A DNA stretch of 64,000 nt from Ypsolopha sequella (GCA_934047225.1 OW204009.1:17000898-17064897); one strand, 5' to 3'; shown: positions 1-10,437, numbered from the stretch's first letter. Made by a program: numbers and translations. The notes: generated from the letters alone by a model not told the origin.

Positions 1-119
1 TGCTAAAAATCTCAAATGATATTAAACCATTGTCGTAATGCCATGGACATTTAACGCTTTTTATTCAAAAATAATGAAAACAATAATAAGTAGTGCGTTT
101 GGTAACAAAAAAACTAAAA

Positions 120-250
120 TGTAGTCCTGCTCTAACGCTTTTGTTTTTTTAACTGTCTATCCTGCTCTGATCAGATGCTGCGCACGCAAAATTTCAGTTA
201 TTTTGAAAGCGCGGCTACATTAGGGCATCAACTATAATTTCTTTATGTAA
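120..250. repeat. Dispersed repeat, inverted copy at 34555-34690
   Basis: The stretch with the CTGCTCTAACGCTTTTG and TGCGCACGCAAAATTTC blocks reappears in reverse complement at about 34555-34690 with small differences. No coding potential is seen and the family is unknown. The rest of 1-650 shows no gene. Confidence 0.6.
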
Positions 251-649
251 TAAAGATGGTTTTTTCTAGTTAGTATCTGCGTGTGTTGGTTTTGTTTCAA
301 TCGATTTTTAAATATGGAAACTGAATCGCTTCTTTCGTGAAATTCATGCTTTGTTGAAAGTAATATAATTAAAAGAAGATTGAAAGTGTGTTTATTCATA
401 AAGTGTAATTAATAATTGTCTTGAGTCAAAAAACACGCCATATTTTTATTTTATTTTTACCATCTGCATAGACGGAATTGAATCCAATGCAAAACTGATG
501 TTTAGCATGGTGGAGCCCCTTAAAAGAAAATACTCTCCAACAATCTTATTGTGGGTAAAGTTCTTACATGGCATAAATCTGTCTGTCAGTCACAGCATCT
601 TTGCTCTAAAATTAATAAAGCTATCCACTGGAAGATTGCAATAACTAAT

Positions 650-696
650 TTTTCAATGCATGTGCTCGTAAAGGCCCACTTTTTATGCATCAAAAC
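650..696 (+). repeat. Left piece of repeat family A, split by the gypsy insertion
   Basis: Family A is an abundant repeat of about 0.4 kb that starts TTTTCAATGCA and ends in an imperfect hairpin finishing near GTAGCATAAACTAC. This 47-bp start is cut off at AAAAC and resumes at 10438, so the gypsy element landed inside it. Other copies are at 29726-32934 (itself interrupted), 35297-35689, 44461-44854, 53954-54326 and 62519-62818. Confidence 0.9.
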
Positions 697-853
697 TGAT
701 GTGTTCCTGAAGGATTTGGGGATCGCACGCGGAACGTAGTAACGACACGGTTATTCAATCGAGACTGCTTTATTAAGTATCTAGTAGGTAAGTACAGGTT
801 GATCAACCGAGTGACAGACAATATGAAATTACCCACTATATCTAAACATCACA
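697..853 (-). repeat. 3' LTR of the gypsy element
   Basis: It is 157 bp and appears identical, or nearly so, to the LTR at 10281-10437. On the minus strand it follows a purine run GGGGAAA (854-860), the expected polypurine tract for second-strand priming. Near identity of the LTRs implies a fairly recent insertion, although the interior is already disrupted. Confidence 0.93.
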
Positions 854-860
854 TTTCCCC
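854..860 (-). promoter_or_regulatory. Polypurine tract next to the 3' LTR
   Basis: The minus strand reads GGGGAAA directly before the LTR's TGTGATG. This is the usual position of the plus-strand DNA primer in LTR retrotransposons. Confidence 0.7.
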
Positions 861-987
861 GACAGTAATCCAAAAAAACACTTATAAATAACTAAGAACG
901 CCTTAAGTGTACCTACATGATTGTTATACTCTTACTAGCAATAGGTACATACATTTTATACTATTACTAACTAAATTATTCTTTTGT

Positions 988-1553
988 TCATTCATCAAAC
1001 CCGAGTCTATTGGGTGGACGGCGGTCACGTTGAGGCCTGTAACTAGGCGGTGAGCTAAGGGACGTAGGGCAGGACGGTGAGGGCGGCGGCGGCGGCGAGG
1101 TCAGGGCCGGACTTGGCACGGCGGCGGACGCAACGCGCGTCGACAGGGGAGGCTGTGTGAAATAACTAGCCGCCCGTTGCGGCCCTGGCACGGTGAGGGA
1201 CCAGTCCGGTATTAGTTGGTCTACGTGTCGCTTGTGTACGCTTACCCCGTTTGTCACGCGATATGTTAGTGGGCCTAACCTCTCTAACACGGTGCCTTTT
1301 ACCCAAAACTCCTTATTGCTTTTGAAAATCTTATACAATATTCTCTCCCCCGCGACAAATTCTCTAGTTAAAACTTCGCTGTTTTTAATTTGTTTTTGTT
1401 GATTACGTCTTACGACTTCATCCGTTTCCGGTCGCAGACAATCACATTTCGTACGAATATTACGTTTTAACAATAGTTCGGCCGGAGTACGTCCAGTTGT
1501 GGAATGTGGGGTGGACCGATGAATCATTAAAAATGTCTGCAACGCGCTATATA
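988..1553 (-). pseudogene. Integrase C-terminal part and pol tail of the gypsy element
   Basis: The frame reads from VNLYSALQTFLMIHRSTPHS through a GRTPAELL block typical of the end of the integrase core. It then has a basic region with a KGTVLERLGPLTYRV segment (chromatin-side integrase tail), a proline/serine-rich stretch and a stop at 988. It continues the integrase of 3244-3486; the LINE at 1564-3233 separates the two halves, and the shared residues are VN. The arginine-rich start seen when the frame is extended past 1553 is read from the LINE's GAA-repeat tail and does not belong to this protein. Confidence 0.85.
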
Positions 1554-1563
1554 AGTTTACACT

Positions 1564-3233
1564 TCTTCTTCTTCTTCTTCTTCTTGGTGGGCTCGGTTTC
1601 CGCACCTAGTCTCTTTTTTGGACCTTTGTGCGTGGAAAAGTGTGGGGCCGTCTATTCTAGCCAGCCCAGCTCACGCCAAAATCCCAAGAGGCGACCTAGG
1701 TCGCCACAGGACTGGCGGAGCGTCCTCGGTTCACCGAGGATCTTAGCCCGTTGTGTGCTGACTCCTACGCAATCTACTGTCACGTGGGTCGGCGTTTCTT
1801 CGACCTCCATACAAGCTCTGCATAGAGGGCTGTCCGTTAGACCTATAATATAGAAGTGTCTGTTAAGGTTACTGTGTCCTGTGATTAGCCCTACCATCAT
1901 GCGAAGGTTGGATCTATTAAGACGTAGTAGTTTCTTTGTCAGACGACGGTCCACGGTAGGGAAAACCGCTTTCGTCTGTCTGCAGGCTGTCATGCTTGCC
2001 CATTGCTCAGCATGTTGAGAGCTGGTCCTTTCACGCAGCCATGTTCGTATCTGGTTAAAGGGCAAGGGAACCAGGGGTTCAGCACCTACTGGTTTTAACC
2101 TTGCGCCTTTTTTCGCCAGTTCATCTGCTGCGTCGTTGCCCAGCGATCCACTGTGTCCTTTTATCCACTGGAGGGTTACATTATTATGACGACTTACCTC
2201 TTCCAGTTGATTAAGACATTGTAGTATTAGCCCAGAGTTTACCGTGGTCTTGCTAAGGGCTCGTAGTACCGCCGTGCTGTCAGAAAGTATCCTAATATTG
2301 AGGCCTCTAGCTTCCCTTCTGAGTACCGCGCTTGTCGCCAGGATAATTCCGATGCATTCCGCTTGGAAAATCGTATTGTGCTTACCCAAGGCTGTTGATT
2401 TGTAAATGTTAAGTTCGGCTGAGTACGCTCCGGCCCCAGTACCCTCCTCTGTTTTGGAGCCATCTGTATATATCCTTACCTCGTGGATATTAGAGTGGTC
2501 TGCTGGTTCCTCAAATAATTGAACGTTGTAATGTCTATTAAATACATGTTTTCTAGGGATTCTGTCACACGGCGCGTCCATTAGTGGTTGGTGGGACAAG
2601 GCCAGCCCAAGAATGCGCGTGTGTGGTGCCCTGTCGTCGCTTTTCCACTGTCCGGCTGCCCTGAGTCTGAACGTAGCAGCCGCCGCCTCCTGTTGTATAA
2701 ACAGATGTAGCGGCGGGATGTCCAGAATTATCTCGAGGGCCGCGGATGCAGTGGTTCGCATGCAACTTGTGGTTAGCATACAGGCAAGCCTTTGGAACTT
2801 TAATAGTTCTTTCTGTACGTAGCCGGCGTCCATCCTGGGCCACCAGACAACGGCACCGTACGAGACCATTGGTCTTATCACTGCTTTGTAAAGCCAAAGC
2901 ATTATGTTTGGGCGTAGTCCCCATTTCTTACCCAAAAGGCGTTTGCACTGCCATAATGCTATGGTTCCCTTTTTCAGTTTGATGTTCATATGTTTTGTCC
3001 AATTCAACTTACTGTCAAGTGTCATACCCAGGTATTTGACTTCAGTTGATAGGGTTAAAGCAGTGCCGAAGAGTTTCGGTAGTCCCATGTTCGCCAATTT
3101 TCTCTTGTTGGTGAACAGGACTAGTTCCGTTTTTTTCGGGTTCACTGTTAATTGGTACTCCTCGCACCATTTTTCAACGACTTTGAATGCACCCTGCATC
3201 AGTTCACAGAGTGTGCCTTCGAATTTTCCACGT
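1564..3233 (-). mobile_element. 5'-truncated non-LTR retrotransposon with RNase H, inside the gypsy integrase
   Basis: A 10-bp target duplication AGTTTACACT flanks it (1554-1563 and 3234-3243). On the minus strand the 3' end is a (GAA)n run at 1563-1587, and the 5' end is lost. It interrupts the gypsy integrase at a valine-asparagine pair, so it inserted after the gypsy element. Confidence 0.92.
1652..3199 (-). CDS. LINE ORF2 C-terminal part: RT thumb, RNase H, CCHC finger
   Basis: This 515-residue open frame starts inside the protein because the element is 5'-truncated; there is no native start. Residues 1-150 resemble the RT palm end and thumb of Jockey/I-group LINEs (NPKKTELVLFTNKRK, KYLGMTLDSKLNW, YGAVVWW). 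An RNase H domain follows at about 240-370: YTDGSK (first Asp), FQAECIGI (Glu), ILSDSTAVL (Asp), then WIKGHSGSLGNDAADELAKK (His and last Asp). The end carries the usual LINE zinc finger, CRACMEVEETPTHVTVDC. The frame is intact from truncation to stop, suggesting recent insertion. The clade is uncertain (I/Jockey-like with RNase H). Confidence 0.88.
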   Translation of the reverse strand: MQGAFKVVEKWCEEYQLTVNPKKTELVLFTNKRKLANMGLPKLFGTALTLSTEVKYLGMTLDSKLNWTKHMNIKLKKGTIALWQCKRLLGKKWGLRPNIMLWLYKAVIRPMVSYGAVVWWPRMDAGYVQKELLKFQRLACMLTTSCMRTTASAALEIILDIPPLHLFIQQEAAAATFRLRAAGQWKSDDRAPHTRILGLALSHQPLMDAPCDRIPRKHVFNRHYNVQLFEEPADHSNIHEVRIYTDGSKTEEGTGAGAYSAELNIYKSTALGKHNTIFQAECIGIILATSAVLRREARGLNIRILSDSTAVLRALSKTTVNSGLILQCLNQLEEVSRHNNVTLQWIKGHSGSLGNDAADELAKKGARLKPVGAEPLVPLPFNQIRTWLRERTSSQHAEQWASMTACRQTKAVFPTVDRRLTKKLLRLNRSNLRMMVGLITGHSNLNRHFYIIGLTDSPLCRACMEVEETPTHVTVDCVGVSTQRAKILGEPRTLRQSCGDLGRLLGFWRELGWLE

Positions 3234-3243
3234 AGTTTACACT

Positions 3244-3486
3244 ACCACGCAACGCCTTTTTAAAACAAGTTTTAATTAGTTTAACAGTGTTTTCAGCTGC
3301 CCCGTTACTGCTGGGCTTGTAGGGCGAAATATGGCGAATACCATTCACTTTCAAAAACGTAGCGAAATCGCGACTACCATAAGGCGGGCCATTATCGCTG
3401 ACCAATTCAAAAGGAAAACCAAAACGAGCAAAAACTTCCTGAAGACATGATATTGTACTCAACGCACTCGTTGAGTTAACTTCGAA
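3244..3486 (-). pseudogene. Integrase core fragment of the gypsy element
   Basis: The frame gives FGFPFELVSDNGPPYGS, the second catalytic aspartate region (VSDNGP), and SPYKPSSNGAAENTVKLIK, containing the catalytic glutamate. It lies between the SINE-like insertion (3487-3616) and the LINE (1564-3233). Both flanks rejoin in frame with 988-1553 and 3617-5120, so this is the middle of the DDE core. Confidence 0.88.
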
Positions 3487-3616
3487 AATTAACATTATAT
3501 CATTGCAGTATAGAAACGCAGAAATACAAGTAAATCTGGATGTGAGGAGCTCTGATGATGAGGAGCGATGGATAAATCGCCAAGTGTTCAAACATAGAAA
3601 TTTATTTCTGTCATAG
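3487..3616. mobile_element. 130-bp SINE/MITE-type insertion in the integrase
   Basis: It is flanked by the repeated 12-mer TAACTTCGAAAA (3475-3486 and 3617-3628). The sequence joins two blocks also present at 63240-63300 (the AACATTATATCATTGCAGTA tail) and 63747-63795 (GATGGATAAATCGCCAAGTG), without the tRNA-like core found there. It looks like an internally deleted derivative of that family. Confidence 0.75.
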
Positions 3617-5122
3617 TAACTTCGAAAACCTCAATCCACTTAGAATAGGCATCGATTAAAACTAGAAAATATTTACCCATTTTAACGTGTACTCTATACC
3701 ACGGACGTTGAGGCCAGGCCCACGGGTGTATCGCGGCTTGTGCCGGTGTTGGTCGCTCCAAACTGTACGTGTCACACTCACGCGCTACACGTTCCACGTC
3801 CACGTCTAGGCCGGGCCACCATACGTAGCCGCGCGCAAACGCCTTCATGCGCACGACTCCCTGATGCGTGGCGTGCAGTTCGGCAAACACCGGCTTGCGA
3901 ATCGCGGTTGGCACCACGACGCGCGCGCCATACATCACGCAGCCGTGCTCCACGCTCAGGGACTCTCGCACACGCCAGTACGGGGACAACTCCTCTTTTC
4001 GCCTTAATAATGAAAGTACTTTAGAAAGAACACCATCGACTTTCGTAGCCCTTTCAATGTCGTGGTGATCAATCGAAATAGCCTGCTCAATAAAATTTAT
4101 AAACTCAAAAGTTTCTTCCATGTTGTCTTCTTGATTATTGTTTTCTGTTAAACGCGACAGCGCATCCGCGACGCAATTTTCATCCGATTTAATACACTCT
4201 ATATCATAATCATATCCCGATAGAATTACTACCCATCTTTGAAGACGGCCCGCTATCATCTTTGGAAGGCTTTTGTTGGGGCAAAATATTGCCGCCAATG
4301 GTTTACAATCAGTAACTAGAGTAAATTTTCTCCCATAAATATAATGAATTAACTTTTGTACTCCAAAAATAATAGCAAGGCCCTCCCTACAAATCTGCGC
4401 GTAGTTTCTTTCAGCCTGTGTAAGCGAACGCGAAACATGTATCACCGGCCGCTCCACTCCAGTATCATCGCGCTGCATCAGTACACAGCCCACGCCGTAT
4501 GGTGACCCGTCACAGTACATACGTAGCGGTAAATTAGGATCATAATGAATCAACACAGGTTCCCTAGCTAGCATGATTTTTACATTATTGAACGCTTTGT
4601 CATAATCGTTATTCCACACATACGGGACATCTTTCTTTAATAACTCGTGTAATGGATGTAAAACCGTACTAAGATTATATAAAAATTTTGCATAATCCAA
4701 TTTTATGAGGCCTAGGAATGCCCTTAATCGAGGCACACTATCAGGAACAGGCGATTTTATTATAGCGTCTACCTTTTCAGCTTCTGCGCGCAATCCGGTC
4801 GCGTCAATTACAATGTACAATTTACCGCCCTGAAGAGCAGCAAAAATATCGTCTATCCTCGGAATTAGGTACTTATCATCTTCTAGTACCGGATTCAACG
4901 TTATTTTAAAATCACCGCACAGTCTTATCTCGCCTGAACGCTTTACGACCGGAACAATAGGAGTTCCCCACTCGCTTGTCTCTACGGGCGAAATTATACC
5001 TTCCGTCTCTAGCCTACAGAGTTCATTTTCGACTGCAACGCGTAAAGTATACGGTACCGGTCGCGGCTTACAATAAACGGGGACTGAACCTGACTTTACA
5101 TTTAAACGTACAACACCCACCG
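3617..5122 (-). pseudogene. gypsy pol: RT (core deleted), RNase H, integrase N-terminus
   Basis: The frame opens with RT fingers (PVPYTLRVAVENELCRLE, then EWGTPIVPVVKRSGEIRLCG). At about residue 100 it jumps from GGKLYIVIDA straight to TGLRAEAEKVDAIIKSPVP, so the palm with its YxDD catalytic motif is missing (roughly 120 residues by comparison with the family). The RNase H region follows (YCDGSPYGVGCVLMQ, FTLVTDCKPLAAIF, ENCVADALSRL). The integrase HHCC region is present, but the second zinc cysteine appears changed (ECDTYS), followed by the first aspartate in FLVLIDAYSKWIEVF. The frame is then cut by the insertion at 3487-3616. A frameshift near 5120 separates it from the protease frame. Confidence 0.88.
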
Positions 5123-5442
5123 GTAAATGTTCCTATACCCGGAGAGTACACCGAGGGAAACCGCCGTGACAACTCTTCAAAAATGCGCTTATGTTGCGCC
5201 CCCGCCCCGCGCGACCCCGAGGTTGCCTCCGCCCCCGTCGCCGCCATCACGCCGTGAATACTGACCGTGTTAGGATCGCAACCGATGCCTAGTGCCGTCA
5301 TCCATCGTCTACCCAACAAAGCTACATCATTAGCGCCATTTATTACAACCAACTCTAAACCACTCACAGTCTTTTCCTTATAAGTTACGCTACACTGAAT
5401 AATACCGGCTGGCTTAACCTTTTGTCCACTGTACATTTGCAA
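5068..5442 (-). pseudogene. gypsy protease C-terminal half and protease-RT linker
   Basis: The frame QMYSGQKVKPAGIIQCSVTY through DVALLGRRWMTALGI is the distal part of a retropepsin, including the LLGRRWM block that normally ends the domain. It continues the gag-protease frame of 9198-10266 once the insertion at 5448-9192 is removed (AAC ATT AAG | TTG CAA ATG). It runs a little past the start of the RT frame at 5122, implying a small frameshift there. Confidence 0.85.
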
Positions 5443-6228
5443 CTTAAGGGGAACGAAAATACAAACAGAAATAAAATGTCAGCTTTCGGATGATTTTGTT
5501 GCAATAATTAGGTTACGTATAGCCATAAAAAAAATACATGTTTTTGGTTGAACTTTAAGGTATTCATTTTCCACAAACCACGTTAATCGATTCATATTTG
5601 TACTGTCAACGAATTTTTTTGTAACCCTCTATTGCACACTTCTTATCAATTTTGTTTCAGGTATCGCTTTCGCGATTTTGTTGGTTTTTTTTTAATAAAA
5701 TTAGTGTGAATGATATCTATTCATTTTCCAAATACCACGTTATTCGGGTCAAAAAAAGCACCCCCTTTTTCCAAAAATACGTAAATCCACTGATGCAGTC
5801 AGCGGCAGCAAGATATTGTCAGTCTACGCCTAGCGTTGGCGCCCGTAAGACGTGGAACCTGTGCTCTTTTTTGCAAGCTATAAATATCTCCCAAAACTAC
5901 TTCAAAACACATTGAAATTAATTTTATAAAGTAATATTTCGAGGAGCATCATATTCCTGCCGTTAAAAACTCAACAAAATATGCGTATGAGTGATTTAGC
6001 TACATCGTGCCATAGTCATAACAACAAAACTGAATGAATTTGGAATGAATTTATATTTTTATGCGGGAAAATAATATATATTACTCTAAAAGAATAATTT
6101 TGTGATCGTTATTGAAACCCAAATTAATTTACTTATACTTACTGAGATCTGAAAATTACCCTCTAGTATTGGCTCACCATTTCATTCCAATAAGTGAAGT
6201 TTTTTTGCAAATTATATAGGTACACTTA

Positions 6229-8018
6229 CTTGGGATAAATCGCCAAGTATTTAAAATATAGAAATTTATTTTGAAATATTTACAGGGCATGGCAAAATTA
6301 TTAGATCGTAGATAATCCTGTCGGTACATGTTCAAGTTCTGTTAAGCAAAATGAAAATAATGAAACTCTTTTAGGATTAATTTGTTATCCCTATGTTTGT
6401 CTGTCTGTCCGTTTGTCTAGACAATTTTTTCTGGGTAAAATTAATAAATACCAATATTAACGGCCCTCTATAGAGCTGTAAAAACATACTTTTGACGTTT
6501 TTATTTATATAACGTTTTAGGTTTTTACGTCTTTTTTTTTACGTTTTTCATACAAATTTTCTCACTATGAAAATGTAGGGATGAACACTTGAGATAATAT
6601 TTTGCATTTAAAAGTCAACACAGAAGGGAATTGTTGAACAAATTATGTAAAAAATATAAAAACCATGTTGTTCTATTCTAAAGGGATTAATTATCTACTG
6701 TTCAATGTGGCGATAGCTTTGTTTATTTTTTTCCTTAAATTAATTTTTACTAAGATAACAAATAGTTTAATACAAGGTTTTCCTTAAGAGGTCCCTTTAC
6801 CCCTGTATTTTTCTTAAAATTCATACAATAGGTATAAACCGAATGTGAAGTCTACAGCTTATTTTCTTCATATCTTTTTTCATGAGTATATTCTAGTGAC
6901 ATCTAACTACGTCTCTATACAGCCCAAAAAGCAAAATTTGATAAAACACCATCATAATAGCTGTCAGGATATCGTCAATATTGCCTCGTTTTTACGCTAA
7001 GTTTAACAAGTTTGTATATTTTTATCTATACTGGAAATAAAAAAGAGAGAAATACAGGCGTCGTTCATGTTAAGATGACTAAGTTTACACACTTTGCTAA
7101 GTATAAACAGTTACCGTTTCATGGAAAACTGTTTTTACCTGAAACCATTTCACAAATTCAATTAACTTATTTTGAATATCTTGTCATCTTGCACTTCTTG
7201 ATGAGAAATACAATTTCAATATGTAAAAATACAACTTTTAGTTAAGAAAACTTATAGTTAAAAGTCTGCTGTATGCATAAACATATTTTTAATTATATTA
7301 CAATAGTAATAAAATAATTGGCTTATCCGTCGTCGTGATACCAGCCGTAAATTTCTAAAATAATCTGATATCACGCTTATGGAAAACCCAATTATTTTGA
7401 AGATACCATAATATCATTAAAATATGTTTATTCATATAGCAAACTTTTAACAATAAATTGCCTTAGCTAAAAGTTGTACTTTACCGTTATAATTATTTTT
7501 TAATATTTTGTTACAAATTCGGAGAAATAGCCCTTAAGGAAAACCTTGTATGAAAATATTTGTTATCTTTGTAACAAAGAAAAAAATAATAATAAACAAA
7601 GCTATCGCCACATTGAACAAACAGTAAATTATTAATCCCTTTAGAATATAACCATATGGTTTTTATATTTTTTACATTATTTGTTCTACAGTTCCTTTCT
7701 GTGCTTTCTTTCAAATGCAAAATATTATGTCAAGTGTTGATCTCTATATTTTCATAAGGAGAAAATTTGTATGAAAAAGTTAAACAAAAGGCCATAAAAA
7801 CGTTATAATATGTATGTTTTACAGGGCTGTAATTATAAGCATTTATTGATTTTACTCAGAAAAATTGCCTAGACAAACGGACAAACAGACAAACATAGGG
7901 ACAACAAATTAATCCTAAAAGAGTTTTTTTTTTTCATTTTGCGTAAAGGGACCTGAACATTTCAAACTATGATACAAATAAATTTCTATATTTTAGACAC
8001 TTGGCGATTTATCCCAAG
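6229..8018. repeat. Large foldback element with ~0.5-kb arms
   Basis: The left arm starts ACTTGGGATAAATCGCCAAG (6228) and the right arm ends with its complement near 8018. Matching blocks inward include the GTCTAGACAA/TTGCCTAGAC region, the AGGATTAATTTGTT/ACAAATTAATCCT region, and CAATGTGGCGATAGCTTTGT versus its complement near 7600. Arms are roughly 80-90% alike by eye. The outer end resembles 3571-3600 and 63747-63795. Confidence 0.85.
7222..7485. repeat. Smaller palindrome inside the foldback
   Basis: GTAAAAATACAACTTTTAG at the left pairs with CTAAAAGTTGTACTTTAC at the right, and AAAATAATTGG / CCAATTATTTT lie nearer the centre. Its centre (about 7353) is offset from that of the larger foldback (about 7125), so it is probably a separate later insertion. 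Confidence 0.7.
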
Positions 8019-9197
8019 GGTAAACAGGTGTCCCAAAAGTCAACGCTTTCCCTTGGAAGGCTGGTAGGCCAGCTCATGACTGACCAGAATATCAAATTAT
8101 GACCTCAGCAAAAAGTAGATAGTCTTCGAGTTGATGGTACTTTTATAAATTCGAATAGATTTTTGAGAGTCAAAGCTAACCAGTTCTAAATTTTAAGAAT
8201 AAAATTTTTGTTGCGCAACTCTGAATAGTCCTGCTATTGATAAAGTCAAAAATAAACCTTGAAATGCTGTAACATCAGGAAGAAAAAATAAAAACCCAAT
8301 TTATGAGCAATTTTTTATAATTAGGTTAGTTCAACACCACACCCTGAAAAAAAATGTTCTATGTTAGTTTTGCAAATTGTCTTAAATAACGGCTTATCAA
8401 ATATTGTTTTTCAAATGATTTTCTGTGTATTAATTTTGAAAAAAAAGTTATTGCTATTTTACTACCAAAGGAGCTGCGTATTTTTTTAAATAATTAGAAT
8501 TTAGAATGAAAGAGTGGTGGGCAGTAAAAATATTTGACGTTCATTAGAAATGCCATTTAACACGCGTTAGAGTGAGATAAATAGTGACGCTATTTAAAAT
8601 GAGTTGGAATGAGATAGTAACGCAGTTAAACGTAGTTGAATGAGAGAGGCATAATTGATATAGGCTACAGTGAGATAGATAGTGACGTGGTGAATTCCTT
8701 CTGAGAATATTTGTTAGTTTCCACTTTTTGTAAAAACAACTTTAGTAAAAAATTTTTGTAAAGAAATTTTTGGTCCAATTTATTTTCCCGCAAGTGTAAA
8801 ACCAGCTCAACGGGCGAAAAATATTTAAAGAATGGGTAATGGTGACAATTAACCGTCACGATATTATTATGTATCTCTAAAGGAGTGTCTGAAATGTTCC
8901 GAGGGTCAACTGATAAATCAAACACTCAAAAAACCACTTTTAGCCGACCATAATAAATTTACGTCCCGACGTGATAGCAAGTAGGATCAATGCCGTGTGA
9001 CGATGATCGAAATACACTAATAAATTAGATAAAATAAAATACGTATTACTTTTGACCCTGCCTCGTCCACTCTATTCGTATTTTTGCTATAGTGACGCGA
9101 GCTTAGAGACCGGGACGAATTTCCCCCCGCGCGCAAATGTAACATAAATAAGCCACGCCCGGAACTGGTTTTTGTTTTGGCTATGTCATACTCTTAA

Positions 9198-10266
9198 TGT
9201 TCGTAGGCTTAATTTCCGTGGTTGAAAAATATTGCTCGTACATCTTAAACGGAATAACACTCACTCCGGCGCCACTGTCTAAATGCATGTTTAAAACAAC
9301 TCCGTTTACTTTGACTTTGCACCACCAGGGACGCTCGCTTACGTCATCTTGCATCATGTACACCGGGACGTCCTCGAGGTCCTCATTGCTTGCCGGCTCC
9401 TCATTATCGCTGTCTGAACGCTCAGACTGATACCGCACGTTGTTAACGCTATTATTACCCCTACGTGATTTACACACTTTAGCTATGTGGCCACGTTTAC
9501 CACAGACGAAACACTCCACGTTCTGGAACGAACACCGAGACGCTAGATGGGGTCCCGCACACCTCCAGCACCGCTGCTGAGCACGCATGTCGCCGCCGCG
9601 GGCGCCGCGTGACCGGGCCGACTCTCGACCCACGCGCGCACCTTGACCTTGGCCGCGCGCGCCGTGCACCGCGTGCACCGGCTGAGCGTGCGGAGACTGC
9701 AGCTCCACCACGCTCCCTCGTGAGTCCCGATCTGCTGCTTCTAATGATAAGCTCAGCTCCGTGGCTCGTGCGAATGTTAGATTAACTTCTGTGAGCAGCC
9801 TAAAACGAGTAGCTTCACTTCGCAATCCAAACACAAATTGATCCCGCAAATTTTCTTCTAAGTGGCTTGTACCATTAAAATTGCAGTTTTTTGCTAGTTG
9901 TTTTAGACGTTGAATAAACTCACTAAGCGATTGTCCCACCTCTTGCTTACACGATCGGAAACACATTCGCTCCGCAATCTCTGAACGCTTCGGCGACAAG
10001 TGGATACGCACTTTTTCACCAATTTCGTCAAAAGGAACATTCTCTGGCTCTTTAGGGTAACACAGATCAGTGATAAGGTCCAAGGCTTCAGATCCAACCA
10101 CAGCAATCAGGTATTTAGTGCGCATTGTGGGCTTCACGTCGATGATATCGAGCCACGCTTTGAATTGGCTCAGATACGTCGTCCATTTTACAGTGTTTGG
10201 ATTAAATTCCTTGAAATTAATTGATTTCGATGCTGACGCCTGTGCTATTTCCTCGTTTTTTGGCAT
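9198..10266 (-). pseudogene. gypsy gag and protease N-terminal half
   Basis: The chosen start is the ATG at 10266 (MPKNEEIAQ), only 14 nt inside the 5' LTR; a longer frame begins within the LTR itself at a non-ATG codon. Residues 20-200 form the capsid-like region (NPNTVKWTTYLSQFKAWLD; FVFGLRSEATRFRLL). Two nucleic-acid-binding knuckles follow: CWRCAGPHLASRC (CX2CX3HX4C) and CFVCGKRGHIAKVC (standard CX2CX4HX4C). The retropepsin begins with LDSGAGVSVIPF, with its catalytic DSG intact. The frame runs 5 residues into the 5448-9192 insertion and stops at 9181. Gag itself looks intact; protease is split. Confidence 0.92.
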
Positions 10267-10278
10267 CCTCGTCGTCCA
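10261..10278 (-). promoter_or_regulatory. Probable tRNA primer-binding site
   Basis: Two bases inside the 5' LTR the minus strand reads TGGACGACGAGGATGCC. A leading TGG matches the CCA tail of a tRNA. The donor tRNA is not identified. If correct, the site overlaps the gag start codon. Confidence 0.45.
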
Positions 10279-10280
10279 AA

Positions 10281-10437
10281 TGATGTGTTCCTGAAGGATT
10301 TGGGGATCGCACGCGGAACGTAGTAACGACACGGTTATTCAATCGAGACTGCTTTATTAAGTATCTAGTAGGTAAGTACAGGTTGATCAACCGAGTGACA
10401 GACAATATGAAATTACCCACTATATCTAAACATCACA
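10281..10437 (-). repeat. 5' LTR of the gypsy element
   Basis: Same 157 bp as 697-853. On the minus strand it should hold the element's promoter and the R/U5 boundary, but no TATA box is obvious by eye. Confidence 0.93.

Larger units (their letters stand above)
5448..9192. mobile_element. 3.7-kb unclassified insertion in the gypsy protease gene
   Basis: Removing it restores the protease reading frame exactly, and CTTAA is present on both sides (5443-5447 and 9193-9197). The ends (GGGGAACGAAAATAC and GGCTATGTCATACT) do not look like LTRs or clear inverted repeats. No convincing protein is encoded. Internal parts are a 1.8-kb foldback (6229-8018) and AT-rich sequence. TTAA-type targeting (piggyBac-like) is possible but the ends do not support it; a truncated retroelement is equally possible. 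Confidence 0.8.
697..10437 (-). mobile_element. Ty3/gypsy LTR retrotransposon (Mag-like), defective, with nested insertions
   Basis: Two 157-bp LTRs (697-853 and 10281-10437) begin TGATGTG and end ATCACA and are flanked by a 5-bp duplication, AAAAC (692-696 and 10438-10442). Reading on the minus strand gives gag with two zinc knuckles, aspartic protease, remnants of reverse transcriptase, RNase H and integrase, then a C-terminal tail, which is the Ty3/gypsy order. Three insertions interrupt it: 1564-3233 (LINE), 3487-3616 (short SINE/MITE piece) and 5448-9192 (unclassified). A deletion has removed the reverse-transcriptase catalytic core. The Mag-type assignment rests on short LTRs, two knuckles and the general look of pol; it is an inference. 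It cannot move on its own. Confidence 0.93.

Noticed and set aside
1554..1605. Arginine-rich N-terminus on the gypsy pol tail
   Set aside because: It is read through the LINE's (GAA)n tail; the real gypsy frame resumes at VNLYSALQ.
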